Source: Porodaedalea pini (Eukaryota; Basidiomycota; Agaricomycetes; Hymenochaetales; Hymenochaetaceae). From it: DNA of 64,000 nucleotides. The stretch covers positions 248,001 through 312,000 of the forward strand of contig NBAY01000036.1 of NCBI GenBank assembly GCA_002794775.1. The letters are read 5' to 3'. The position numbers were made by a program, and so were the translations under genes. Positions 55,542 through 64,000 of this stretch are shown piece by piece. The notes beneath the pieces are model-generated. The model did no database searches. It had not been told where the DNA came from and saw only the letters and a program-made list of their open reading frames with translations. Position 1 is the stretch's first letter; the number at the start of each line of letters is the position of its first letter.

Positions 55542-56409
55542 CTCGACGCATACAGCTTGGTTCTGCACCGGTGAGCCACCGAAGTCCGTTTTGGATCACA
55601 TCTGGTATTGTTCCGAGCCTCCCAAAGCTTAATTGCTCATGTTCTCGAGTTCCGGCTCCGAGTTCCGGCTGTTTGGTATTGTTTGGCTAGAGCCTCCGGT
55701 CTGTCTTTGTGTCCTTTGTACGCCGCTCAGAGGCTCAACCCTCTGTCGGTTATTTAAACACTCATGTAAATGTCTCAAAAATAAAAGTTTAGTTCCCCCG
55801 AGTCATTCCCAGTCTTTAGTTCTCGTCTCCGTCGCCGTTCAGTGTCGTTCCGTCTGTTCCGTCTCGAGTCCCGTTTTTGGCCAAATCTTGCTTTCGCTAT
55901 ATCGCCCTCAGTTCTTATCCGTTTCCCGAGCTCTCTTCAGATTCTTAATCTCGTCGAAAATCGCTTTCGAACATTGTCTTTTCTTGCACGATTCCGAGCC
56001 CGCGTCGTAGAGCTACAAAAATAGCTTTTGGTTCCGGGAGTTCCGTGCGTTCCGCCAGCCGCAACCAGTGCAACTGCTATATCTCCGTCAATTCTGCATC
56101 GCGTCTCGAGGTCTTTTCAGATTCAGAATCGTCTCGACGAATAGTATCGATTCCTGTCTTCACTGGCGAGTTTCCGAGCCCGGGTTGTCAAGATCGTAGT
56201 TGCTCTTTGTTCTCCGACCGCATTTAGGCACGTTTTGCCGGTCGTCCTTTGTACTCGCGTCCTCGAGTCGACACCTAGCCCCGAGTATTCTATTACACTT
56301 CCCCGCACTTCCTGACACTATCCCCTCCATCAGACACGTTAGAGTGAACCCCCAGTGGCCGAACTCAACCAGGTCCGAGTCTGCCAGTAGACCGTACCAT
56401 CACCTTTCA
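55422..56409 (+). repeat. 3' LTR of gag-only element (988 bp)
   Basis: Same sequence as 52354-53341 apart from one G-to-A difference at 56017 (a CpG site). Followed by the target duplication CCGA. Confidence 0.92.
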
Positions 56410-56676
56410 CCGAATCCACAAGGGCATGCGCATCTACCTCTCTCGCCTCACCAGCTATTTCATGCTCGACGGTCAGGAGAAGGTCCAGCTGGCGTCCGCC
56501 AGTTCCTCTCATGAACAGTTGTTCGTACTCTTCATTCTTGTTCACACCGGTGGAGACTTCGTAATCGGGAAAACCATCGACGTTGTTCGCATCTACGTAT
56601 TGTACAAACGGTTGGTTATATTTTAGCGGATCCGGATTCGAAGTCTCTTGTTCTTCTCGGTCAGTCGCCCCGATGG
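56410..56676 (-). pseudogene. Gypsy pol, 5' part (start of protease)
   Basis: Minus-strand frame reading DREEQETSNPDPLKYNQPFV, VNKNEEYEQLFMRGTGGRQL and AGEAREVDAHALVDS, where the nested element interrupts the protease motif D-S-G. It lies in the -1 frame relative to gag, whose stop is at 56677-56679. No canonical slippery heptamer was seen at the junction. Confidence 0.75.
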
Positions 56677-57756
56677 CTACGCCTGACCATTCGCAAAACC
56701 CTGCGAGTCGACGACCTCTTCGTTATCGCCTTCTTCCTCCACATAGTCCTCCACCGTCGACCTCCGAGTGTCTACGACTTCCTCGAAGGCCGACTCCTTC
56801 ATCGCTCCGAGCTCGTTGGCGAGGACACGACGTTCGCCTGGCGCCATCAGTTCCAGCATGCGCTGGATGATCGGTTTCGCCTGTGGGCACTTGTCTTTAA
56901 AGTGGCCCAGCCCACCACAGATCCAGCACGCACGTCGTCGTTGTGCCTCGTTCATCGAGACGTCCATCGGTTGACCAGCGCCTCCAAAGGTGACGCCGGT
57001 CACATCGCGTCTGTCGATGTGAGGGGCCGCTACTTGACGGCGAGCTGGGGGCGCTTGTTGTGGTAGGCGAGGAGGGGGAAGAAAGGCGCGTCCTCATTGG
57101 ATAGCGCGAATCTGCTGTTCGCCGCGGTCTATTTCAATCGCCTTGTTCTTCCAATCCTCGTATTTCGTTGGGACTGGCGTCGACCTTAGCACCCCACGGA
57201 CCACCTCGATGTTCATCGCCCGCTTGAGGCGATCGCAGATGACGCTGTCGTCTTTCAACTCGGCGCGCTTAATTATCACGTCGAACTTCTGGAAGAACTC
57301 GTCCGCGGTTAGGTCCTTCTGAACCTTATCTCGGAAATCCTTCAGCGCTTTCTCCTTGCGATTCGGGTCGTCGAACGAGGCGTCGAGTCGTTCCTGGAAT
57401 CTTTCCCAGCTGTCGGTGAAGGTGACGATCCCCGACGTTGTCGACTCCTCGACGTAGTTCTGCGCCCACGTTGCCGCATTACCACCCTTCAGGTAGGAGA
57501 GAGCTACATAAATCTTACTCTCTGACGTAGGGTATCGACTTGGATTTGCGGATACAAAAAGGAGGACTTCACGTCTGAAGTCGAGGTAATCGTCGCCACC
57601 AGTGAATTCTCGTGGTCGGGCGACATCTATGTTGGGGGTCGGGGGGTTAGCAGCCGCGACCGGTGCTGGGGCGTTGTTCGCCTGATGGGCAAAGGCATTC
57701 GCAACGATGGCCGCGATCTGCGCCATTTGCTGTTGGCTGAAACCTTCTGCTGACAT
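56677..57756 (-). pseudogene. Gypsy gag with premature TGA
   Basis: ATG 57756 (MSAEGFSQQQMAQIAAIVAN). Capsid region: PREFTGGDDYLDFRREVLLF, YVALSYLKGGNAATWAQNYV, FTDSWERFQERLDASFDDPN. An in-frame TGA at 57094-57096 falls between the capsid and a basic linker; the frame then continues to the CCHC knuckle (CWICGGLGHFKDKC) and ends FANGQA at 56677. Without readthrough the nucleocapsid part would be lost. Confidence 0.85.
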
Positions 57757-58466
57757 CGCGGGTTCGGGTGCGGGTGTCGAAGGTTCTGGAGGGGTCGGCG
57801 GTGAGGGGTCTCTGTTGGTTTCGCGGTAAGGACCTGGGGTTGGTGGTAGGTTGACCGTAGACGTTGACGGTGCAGGTGACGATGGAGCGGCTGGGGGCCA
57901 CCTTGCTCTCCTCCCTCGTTCGTCTGATGAATACCAGCTGCGCCGGATTTCACTCCACCAGATGTCGTGAGTGACGCCGCTATTATTGGTCGCGACGTAG
58001 CCTGGTCGGTCTGGATCCCAACGGGCTGAAGCAGGAAGGGCCCGTTGCTGTTCGTCGGTGAGATCTATCTTGACGTTGGCGGAGGGACAGGGATCGGTTG
58101 CGCGTTCGATCTGGGGTTACGCCAACGTTGAGCGGGTTCGTCAGCGAAGTTGATGACGAGGCGGTAGGATCCGAGTGAGATTACAAACGAGATTGTCGTC
58201 GAAGTTTGGACTCGTCTTGTTACCCACGTCCACGTTAGGTGCGTGCTCCACCAGAGGCTAATTCGTAGAGCCAGGGTCGGGAAATGTCGGTTGATATATT
58301 TACGTAATACACGAACGTCCGAAAACGTCCGGGCAGGGTTGAGGGTTGTCGTTTAGGGGGTTTACACGTCAAGTCCGTCGAGGGGAGCGCTCCTCTAGAC
58401 CAAGTGAAGGTGAGTCGACAGCGACGACTTACGCTGGGGATGAGCCTGGGTGGGGTTCTGCTTTTA
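57757..58466 (-). other. 5' leader of first Gypsy element
   Basis: About 710 bases between the 5' LTR and gag ATG. Short frames only; presumably untranslated leader with packaging signals, none of which can be pointed to. Confidence 0.5.
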
Positions 58467-58879
58467 TGTTAGGCGGGAGCCCGGGAGACGACTCGGACTG
58501 GGCAGGCCTCGGCTGACTGTAGTCTGGGACGTGCTATACTCGAGCGTAGACTCGGGACACGCTTACTCAGGCTAGGTCGTCGCAGAGGTAAGAGGATTAA
58601 TACAAGTCTAAACTAATACAAGGGGGACGAGTCTCACCTAGGTCGTCGCGGAGGTAAGAGGAAAAGCAGAACAAGGAGTTCATGCGATTCCTGAGACCTT
58701 ATATAGCGACGACCGTGAGACTATATTACCTAACATTACATAACGAGTGGGAATGGAACGAATGAAGGTAGTGTGGGAATGATTGTGTAAGATGGGTAAA
58801 TATAATGAAAAGGACGAATATAATAAAGGAAATGGTAAAAGGGAAAATAAAGGAAAAGGTGAAAGTTCAGGTTCTAACA
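58467..58879 (-). repeat. 5' LTR of first Gypsy element (413 bp)
   Basis: Identical by eye to 48590-49002; the TATA-like box on the coding strand is at 58699-58705. Followed on the plus strand by the duplicated target ACCTC. Confidence 0.93.
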
Positions 58880-58884
58880 ACCTC

Positions 58885-59376
58885 ATCTATTCAGAAAAAG
58901 ATCTTGTCGAGGAGATCTCTTCCCTACCCCAATTCGAAGGACAGGAATTCATGTTCCCTCCGCGGTTCATGTCTTCTATCGAACGTCTTAACCAGCGCGA
59001 TTACTGCAACGTATCGGTCGTCCTCAAAGACGACTCCCGCTTATGTTTTGACCACTTTTTCCTACACAACAACAGATCAGTTCCCGTGTTCGGCGTCATT
59101 CGCCGACTCGAGGAAATGAAGTCTCGCCCCACCATTAACCAATGCGATAACTGCCATCGCCTGGGGCACTCTGCCTCCAAATGTCGATCAGTTGCCCGCT
59201 GTGCGGTCTGCTCCGAACCTCACCGTACCGCTGTACACGTTGCCAAATGCGCACCGTGCACAGCTTCTAACAACCTTCAGTGTGACCACTTCGCCCTGTG
59301 CATTAATTGCCAGGGCAACCATAGCGCCAGGTCATCAGAGTGCCCAGCTCGTCGCAATTATCGCTCTCCTTTCTAA
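58885..59376 (+). pseudogene. LINE ORF1, 3' part (CCHC knuckles)
   Basis: Continues ORF1 in frame after removal of the Gypsy element and one target copy (TNL then IYSEKDLVEEISSLPQFEGQ). The C-terminal half carries zinc knuckles CDNCHRLGHSASKC, CAVCSEPHRTAVHVAKC and CINCQGNHSARSSEC, typical of LINE ORF1 proteins. Stop TAA 59374-59376. Confidence 0.82.
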
Positions 59377-59381
59377 TTCTT

Positions 59382-61102
59382 ATGACTGAAACAATTTCTG
59401 TCTTTTCCCTAAACATCCGGAATTCAGAACCCACCTTCGACTATCTTTTACGCGCCTTCTCTTCCACCCATGTCGCACCTGATATCATCTGTTTTCAGGA
59501 AATACCCATCATAACCGCAGTCATCCCCTCGAAATCCTCTTCATCTGGATCGCGTGGGTTTTATATTCGCAATTCCGTTCCTTACACTGCCTTCTATCCT
59601 TCTTCATCTTCCAAACCGTGATGCTGTACGCTTGTACACCCTCGCATTCTTCACCGTGTTTCGCTATACGCTTCTAATAATTCATCACCCAACATTACTG
59701 TCATTTCCATTTCGCGGGATGACTTAACCCCCCTTTTACTTTGGAACATCTACAGTTCCCCAACTTTGCACGAGTTCGAAAACCCCTTCCCTTCACTAGA
59801 CGTCCCTTCCAACATCTTCACCGGGGATTTCAACCGTCATTCGGACATCTGGTCTTTTACAGACCAGTCTCATTATTTTTCACGATCAGAGACTCTTGTC
59901 GAATGGATTAACGACAACGACCTATCAGTTTGCAACCCCCCTAACCAACACACCTATTTCAATCGTTCGTCCGGTACTAAAACCATCCTTGACCTGGTTA
60001 TCGCTTCTGGCGATTTCGCCCCCTCTCTTTTAAATAATGTCATCATATCTGACCCTTCGTTAGACATTCTGTCTGACCATCGCCCCATTCGGTTTTCTTT
60101 CAACGTCAACCTTTTGGCTTCACCCATAGAACATCCCCTTCGCTCCATTCGTTCTAATGACTTACCTTCTTTTATTGCGGAATTTTGTGACTCTCATATT
60201 TTTTCCTTCTCACTAGAAGGGATCCATTCCACCAAGGCGCTGGACGACCTCCTCTTCTCCTTCAGCGACTCCCTTTCCAACTTTGCAACCTTCTTTCTTC
60301 GCAAACGGAAGCCCCGCTCGTATTTCGGCCCCAACAACTGGTGGTCCAAATCATGTTCCAGACTTTATCGCGATCACTGTCATAACCCTCAACCCGAATC
60401 TAAAAAACGCCTCGACATCGAGATCACCCGAGCCAAAAGCGCTTTCTTCGGCTCTCGTCTTCAGAAATCTGACAACCACTCCATCTGGCGCAATCAATAC
60501 TTGGGAACAGCGCGTCGACGCACACCCATCGGCGCACTGCGCATGAACAACGGGTTATTCACGACTACAGAATCCGATAAAGTAGACCTATTCCGCGAGA
60601 CGTTTTTCCCCCCTTTAACGTCTTCTCCGGAACTCACCCCCCTTCCGGATCTCCGCGAGTTCCGCCCCATCGAGATGGCGGACATACATGCCGCCCTCCA
60701 TGGCATTGATCACGAAACGAGCCCGGGTAACAACCATATTTCTTATAAACATTTGGAACTCTTAATTGAGCACCACGGACAATTTTTTGTCGACCTTTTT
60801 TCTCTATGTCTGAAACTTGGTCATTTCCCCTTGTCCTTTAAAACATCACTCATTACCTTCATCCCTAAACCCAAACGCTCTGACTTTTCTGTTCCAAGAG
60901 CGTTCCGGCCCATTACCTTGGTTGACACCATTGGAAAGTTATTTGAACGCATTCTTTTCAATTTTCTCCAACCTTTTTTCGAACTTAATAACTTACTTCC
61001 GGACGCTCAACATGGGTGTCGAAAACATCGCTCGGCCCTTACAGCATGTTATGATCTTCTTTCAACCATTCTTACCACTCCCTTTATTTATAATGGCGGT
61101 GA
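59382..61102 (+). pseudogene. LINE ORF2: AP-type endonuclease and reverse transcriptase (truncated by insertion)
   Basis: Begins five bases after the ORF1 stop (ATG 59382, MTETISVFSLNIRNSEPTFD). Endonuclease motifs: IICFQEIP, IFTGDFNRHSDIW, DLVIAS, SDHRPIRFSF. RT start: FIPKPKR, AFRPITLVDTIGKLFERILF, QHGCRKHRSALTACYDLL. One in-frame TGA lies at 59619-59621. The frame is cut at 61102 by the second Gypsy LTR before the catalytic Asp-Asp motif. Confidence 0.82.
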
Positions 61103-61542
61103 TGTTAGGCGGGAGTCCGGGAGATGTCTCGGACTGGGCAGGCCTCGGCTGACTGTCGGCTGGGACGTGCTATACTCGAGTGGGGACTCGGGACACGCTG
61201 TACTCAGGCTAGGTCGTCGCGGAGGTAAGAGGATTAATACAATGTACTCTATTACAGGAGGGGGGGGGGCGCGGTCTCACCTAGGTCGTCGCGGAGGTAA
61301 GAGGAAAAGCAGAACGGGTGTTCGTTTGCAATTCCTCTTCCTTATAAACGCGGCGCCTGTGGGACCGTATTATCTAAGTACTGTATAGTTTATGTAATTA
61401 GGAATGGAACGAATGAAGGTCGTGTGGAAGGAGTGTGGGAAATGATTGGAAAGATGATTAATTATAATGAAAAAGGAGCGGTTAAAAGGAAAGAAATGGT
61501 AAAAGGAAAACAAAAGAAAAGGTGAAGGTTCGAGTTCTAACA
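61103..61542 (-). repeat. 3' LTR of second Gypsy element (440 bp)
   Basis: TGTTAG...CTAACA ends as in the first copy; differs by substitutions and indels, including a G-run near 61258-61268. The internal direct repeat is conserved. Confidence 0.85.
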
Positions 61543-64000
61543 TTACCCCCCTTCAAGGTTGGGCGTCCCGACCAACCATGATTGCTGTCGTCAGGCTCGG
61601 TGTCGACGAAGAGCGGACGGAGTCGTTGGCGAGGGATGTTGAGTTTTCGAGGTGCACCGGGATGTTTGAGGTAGAATTCAGCGATCGCCTCCTTCGCGTT
61701 CTCGCCGAAGTCCGTCTCAGGCTGCCAAGTGGGTTCATTGTAGCTGACCCACTTGACAAGGTATTGTAGTTTCCCTCGGTGCAGACGTGAGTCTAAGACT
61801 TCCTCGAGTTCGTATTCCTCCTCGTTGTCGACGATGTCTGGCGGTGGCGGCGGTGGTTGCTTCTGGCTTTCAAAGGATGGTTTGACGGCGGGTTTCAACA
61901 GGGCTTCGTTGAAGACAGGGTGGACCTTTTTCCATCGCTTCGGGAGTTTGAGCTTGTACGCGCTCGCTCCTACTTTGTCGATGATGTCAAAGGGACCGTA
62001 CCATTTGTCGGCAAGCTTCTTCGTGGGCGAATCTGTGCTGATATTTCGTCCATCGAGGAAGACCTTATCGCCAGCCTTGTACTCCACCGAAGCTCCTGCC
62101 GTCCGGTCATGGTAGCGTTTCATGTCGTCTGCCGCTTTGACCAGGTTGTCCTTCGCGACACGATGAGTCTCCTTTATGTGCTTCGCGAATTCTTCCGCCG
62201 ACATATTGGCAGACGAGGTTCGTGTTGTGTCAAAGCTCAAGGGGTGACGTCCTGTATTCGCGTAGAAAGGGGACATCTTCGTCGCCGAATGTTTGCGGTT
62301 ATTGTACGCAAACTCTGCGAGGGGGAGCCAGTCTTTCCAGTCCGATTGGCGATGGTTCACGAAGAGCCTAAGATACTGTTCGAGCTCTTGGTTAACGCGT
62401 TCTGTCTGACCATCTGTCTGTGGGTGATACGCCGTCGACGGGTTGCCTTCGATGTGTAGGAGTTTGTACAGCTCCTTCATCATTGATGCGTCAAACTGCG
62501 TGCCTCGGTCATGGATGATCTTCCTCGGCAAGCCGTGGAGGCGGAAGACGTGGTCTCGGTACAGCTGGGCCATGCCTTCTGCTGACAGCCTCGTCGTCAT
62601 CGGGATCGCGTGCATCTGTTTCGAGAACCTATCGACGAAGACACAGATTGCGTTGTGCCCCTTGGAGTCTGGGAGTTCTCCGATGAGGTCGACCGTGACA
62701 ATTTCCCATGGGCCTTCCGGGATCGTGTTCAGGTGAAGTGGCCTTGATCTCGATGTTCTCAGAGCCTTCGTCCGCTGGCAACGGTCGCATCCTCGGACGT
62801 ATGCTCGAACGTCGGAGAACATCGACGCCCACCAGAAGTCTCGACGTACCAGTTCGACCGTCTTTGACGATCCGGGATGTCCTGCCAGGGTCGAGTCGTG
62901 GCATTCCCGTAAAACCGCTTCCTTCATCGTCGACGGTACGTACACCTTGCCTTTCATCCGCCACAACCCGTCGGCCTTCGCCATTCCCGTCGGTCTCTCC
63001 GACTCGTCCTGCGCCCTCTGCGCGTCACCCACTCGTTCCAACACTTCCTCACGCGACGTCCTCACCACTCCACGATTCAGCCATTTGTCCTTTATGAACA
63101 CGATGTCATCGTTGTCGTCCTTTCCCTTATCATAGCCTGCCTTGCGCGACAGTAAGTCCGCCTTGCCCATCGTCTTCCCCGACTTGTGCTCGAGGTGGAA
63201 GTCGAATTCCTCGAGTTCGGTCCGCCAGCGAGCTTGTCGATAGCTCAGTTTCTGTGCCGACCTGAAGTAGGTGAGGTTGGCATGGTCGGACCAGATCTCG
63301 ATCTTGTGGCGAGCGCCCAGGAGGTATTGACGCCATTCCTTGAGTGCTGAGACGATTGCGAGCATCTCCTTGTCGTAGATCTCGTAGTTTCGTTCGGCCG
63401 GTAGGAGCGCTTCTGACCTATAGGCGACTACCCTCCACTTGCCTTCCTGTTTCTGCAATAGCACGCCTCCGAGTGCGAAGTTCGACGAGTCCGCCTCAAC
63501 GCGGAAAGGGCCTTCGTCGTTAGCGATGACCAGGACTGGAGGTGAGCAGAGACGTCGTCTCAGCTCCTCGAACGCCTCCTGCTGTTCGGTCTCCCATACC
63601 CAGTCCTTCTTGCCCGTCAGCGACGTCAGCGGATGGACCACCTTGCTGTAGTCCTTGATGAACCGTCGTAGCCAATTACCCATGCCGAGGAACTGTTGTA
63701 GCTCCTTGAGGTTTCGTGGGACCGGCCAGTTTGCAATCACCTCCGTCTTTGCCGGGTCCGCCTTGATCTCGCCGTTGCCGATGATGTGACCGAGATACTT
63801 AACGACCTTGGCATCGAATTCGCACTTCTCCGGTTTCAAGTACAGGCCGTTTTCCCGGAGGATCTGAAGTACGCGCCTCGACGTGTCGATGTGCTCCTCA
63901 ATGGTTTCTGAGAGGATCAGTATGTCGTCGAGGTATACGATGATCAGGTTCGCGTAGATCAGTTCCTTGAAGATGTGGTTGACGAACGCTTGGAACGTCG
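61482..64000 (-). CDS. Gypsy pol (partial: RT to chromodomain)
   Basis: Open from the window edge. RT with IVYLDDILILSETIEEH, RNase H FRVEADSSNFALGGVLLQKQ, integrase finger AGHPGSSKTVEL and CDRCQRTK, DDE core HDRGTQFDASMM, and chromodomain YELEEVLDSRLHRGKLQYLV ending FVDTEPDDSNHGW. No stop codon interrupts it. The polypurine tract has six Gs instead of seven, so the frame passes TAA and extends about 20 residues into the LTR, stopping at 61482. The 5' part (start of RT, protease, gag) is outside the window. Confidence 0.85.
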   Translation of the reverse strand, partial: TFQAFVNHIFKELIYANLIIVYLDDILILSETIEEHIDTSRRVLQILRENGLYLKPEKCEFDAKVVKYLGHIIGNGEIKADPAKTEVIANWPVPRNLKELQQFLGMGNWLRRFIKDYSKVVHPLTSLTGKKDWVWETEQQEAFEELRRRLCSPPVLVIANDEGPFRVEADSSNFALGGVLLQKQEGKWRVVAYRSEALLPAERNYEIYDKEMLAIVSALKEWRQYLLGARHKIEIWSDHANLTYFRSAQKLSYRQARWRTELEEFDFHLEHKSGKTMGKADLLSRKAGYDKGKDDNDDIVFIKDKWLNRGVVRTSREEVLERVGDAQRAQDESERPTGMAKADGLWRMKGKVYVPSTMKEAVLRECHDSTLAGHPGSSKTVELVRRDFWWASMFSDVRAYVRGCDRCQRTKALRTSRSRPLHLNTIPEGPWEIVTVDLIGELPDSKGHNAICVFVDRFSKQMHAIPMTTRLSAEGMAQLYRDHVFRLHGLPRKIIHDRGTQFDASMMKELYKLLHIEGNPSTAYHPQTDGQTERVNQELEQYLRLFVNHRQSDWKDWLPLAEFAYNNRKHSATKMSPFYANTGRHPLSFDTTRTSSANMSAEEFAKHIKETHRVAKDNLVKAADDMKRYHDRTAGASVEYKAGDKVFLDGRNISTDSPTKKLADKWYGPFDIIDKVGASAYKLKLPKRWKKVHPVFNEALLKPAVKPSFESQKQPPPPPPDIVDNEEEYELEEVLDSRLHRGKLQYLVKWVSYNEPTWQPETDFGENAKEAIAEFYLKHPGAPRKLNIPRQRLRPLFVDTEPDDSNHGWSGRPTLKGGNVRTRTFTFSFVFLLPFLSF

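Larger units (their letters stand above)
52354..56409 (+). mobile_element. gag-only non-autonomous LTR retrotransposon (TR-GAG-like)
   Basis: 4,056 bases: 988-bp LTR, 2,080-base interior, 988-bp LTR. LTRs start TGTGGAG and end CCTTTCA and differ at one base that I can see (52949 G, 56017 A). A 4-bp target duplication CCGA flanks it (52350-52353, 56410-56413). A TGG-starting sequence three bases inside the left LTR (53345 on) is a plausible primer-binding site. The interior encodes one long Gag-type protein with a CCHC knuckle and nothing resembling protease, RT, RNase H or integrase. Plant elements of this design are called TR-GAG. Opposite orientation to the Gypsy element it sits in. Confidence 0.85.
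48590..58879 (-). mobile_element. Ty3/Gypsy chromovirus, complete, itself interrupted
   Basis: 10,290 bases including a nested 4,056-base element; about 6.2 kb without it. The 413-bp LTRs begin TGTTAG and end CTAACA and show no difference on side-by-side reading. A 5-bp target duplication ACCTC flanks it (48585-48589 and 58880-58884). Coding strand is minus: leader, gag with a CCHC knuckle, protease, reverse transcriptase, RNase H, integrase, C-terminal chromodomain. Both gag and pol carry one in-frame TGA. No TGG-type primer-binding site was evident next to the 5' LTR. It interrupts LINE ORF1 between Leu and Ile codons. Confidence 0.92.
46848..61102 (+). mobile_element. non-LTR retrotransposon (LINE, two-ORF), interrupted twice
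   Basis: A plus-strand LINE with a nucleic-acid-binding ORF1 (46848 onward) and an endonuclease-reverse transcriptase ORF2 (59382 onward). ORF1 is split by a Gypsy element at 48590-58879 and resumes in frame at 58885. ORF2 is cut at 61102 by a second Gypsy element, so the catalytic RT motif and the 3' end lie beyond the window. The 5' boundary is not defined; it lies at or before 46848, immediately upstream of EMC6. Domain order fits the two-ORF APE-type clades found in fungi, such as Tad1; the clade itself is inferred. Confidence 0.85.
61103..64000 (-). mobile_element. second Ty3/Gypsy chromovirus (partial, runs off the window)
   Basis: Same family and orientation as the first Gypsy element, with closely similar pol, but a longer and clearly diverged LTR (440 bp). 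Probable target duplication GGTGA at 61098-61102; the right-hand copy is outside the window. Inserted into the RT region of LINE ORF2. Confidence 0.88.

Noticed and set aside
52354..56409. Five-base target duplication for the gag-only element (CCCGA)
   Set aside because: The right flank reads CCGAA; reconstruction of the host frame works only with a 4-bp duplication CCGA.
52354..56409. The ~1-kb direct repeats as a segmental duplication or CRISPR-like array
   Set aside because: Only two copies, with TG...CA ends, a target duplication and a gag frame between them: LTRs.
1..64000. tRNA, rRNA or snRNA genes
   Set aside because: No cloverleaf with intact A and B boxes and no rRNA-like stretch was noticed on reading; a covariance-model scan could not be run.

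Overview
The window comes from an intron-dense filamentous basidiomycete, most likely an Agaricomycete. Introns are short (about 45-75 nt, GT-AG with a few GC-AG), gene order is compact on both strands, and several proteins are typical of that group: a long FG nucleoporin with a CCCH finger, a DUF6593-like protein, a Boi/Pob1-type SH3-SAM-PH protein, a fungal DUR3 and CYP51. No bacterial-style operons, CRISPR arrays, rRNA or tRNA genes were seen. All gene models are my own reading of exon frames and splice sites; no database was searched.

Left part, about 1-46.7 kb, ordinary chromosomal genes in order: Atg22-like vacuolar permease (5' end outside the window), Nup42-like nucleoporin, an unknown spliced protein (-), U5 snRNP 40K WD protein, REV1 (-), a SET-domain protein, an unknown small protein (-), SAP18 (-), a NADAR-domain protein with a myristoylation signal, LARP7-like RNA-binding protein, OCRL-type inositol 5-phosphatase (-), urea permease DUR3 (-), AlkB-type dioxygenase (-), lanosterol 14-alpha-demethylase CYP51, NEDD8 (-), a possible small gene (-), Boi-like polarity scaffold, TTC27/Emw1 TPR protein, DUF6593-like protein (-) and EMC6 (-). 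They are housekeeping genes of separate pathways (mRNA export, splicing, translesion synthesis, sterol synthesis, neddylation, ER membrane insertion, polarity) and do not form a cluster.

Right part, about 46.8-64 kb, is a stack of retroelements. A non-LTR (LINE) element starts immediately upstream of EMC6. A Ty3/Gypsy chromovirus (48590-58879, minus strand, identical 413-bp LTRs, 5-bp duplication ACCTC) sits inside its ORF1. A gag-only, non-autonomous LTR element (52354-56409, plus strand, 988-bp LTRs, 4-bp duplication CCGA) sits inside the Gypsy copy, exactly in the protease active-site codons. A second, related Gypsy chromovirus (from 61103, running off the window) interrupts the LINE reverse transcriptase.

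The observations I rate highest are the gag-only LTR element resembling the TR-GAG class of plants; a 4-nt micro-exon needed for the catalytic motif of the 5-phosphatase, together with an ATG-only first exon in NUP42 and a 12-nt exon in EMC6; two GC-AG introns, one of them stop-free and in frame; three premature TGA codons in the retroelements, each one CpG transition away from CGA; and a NADAR enzyme domain carried on a potentially lipid-anchored, proline/glutamine-rich tail.
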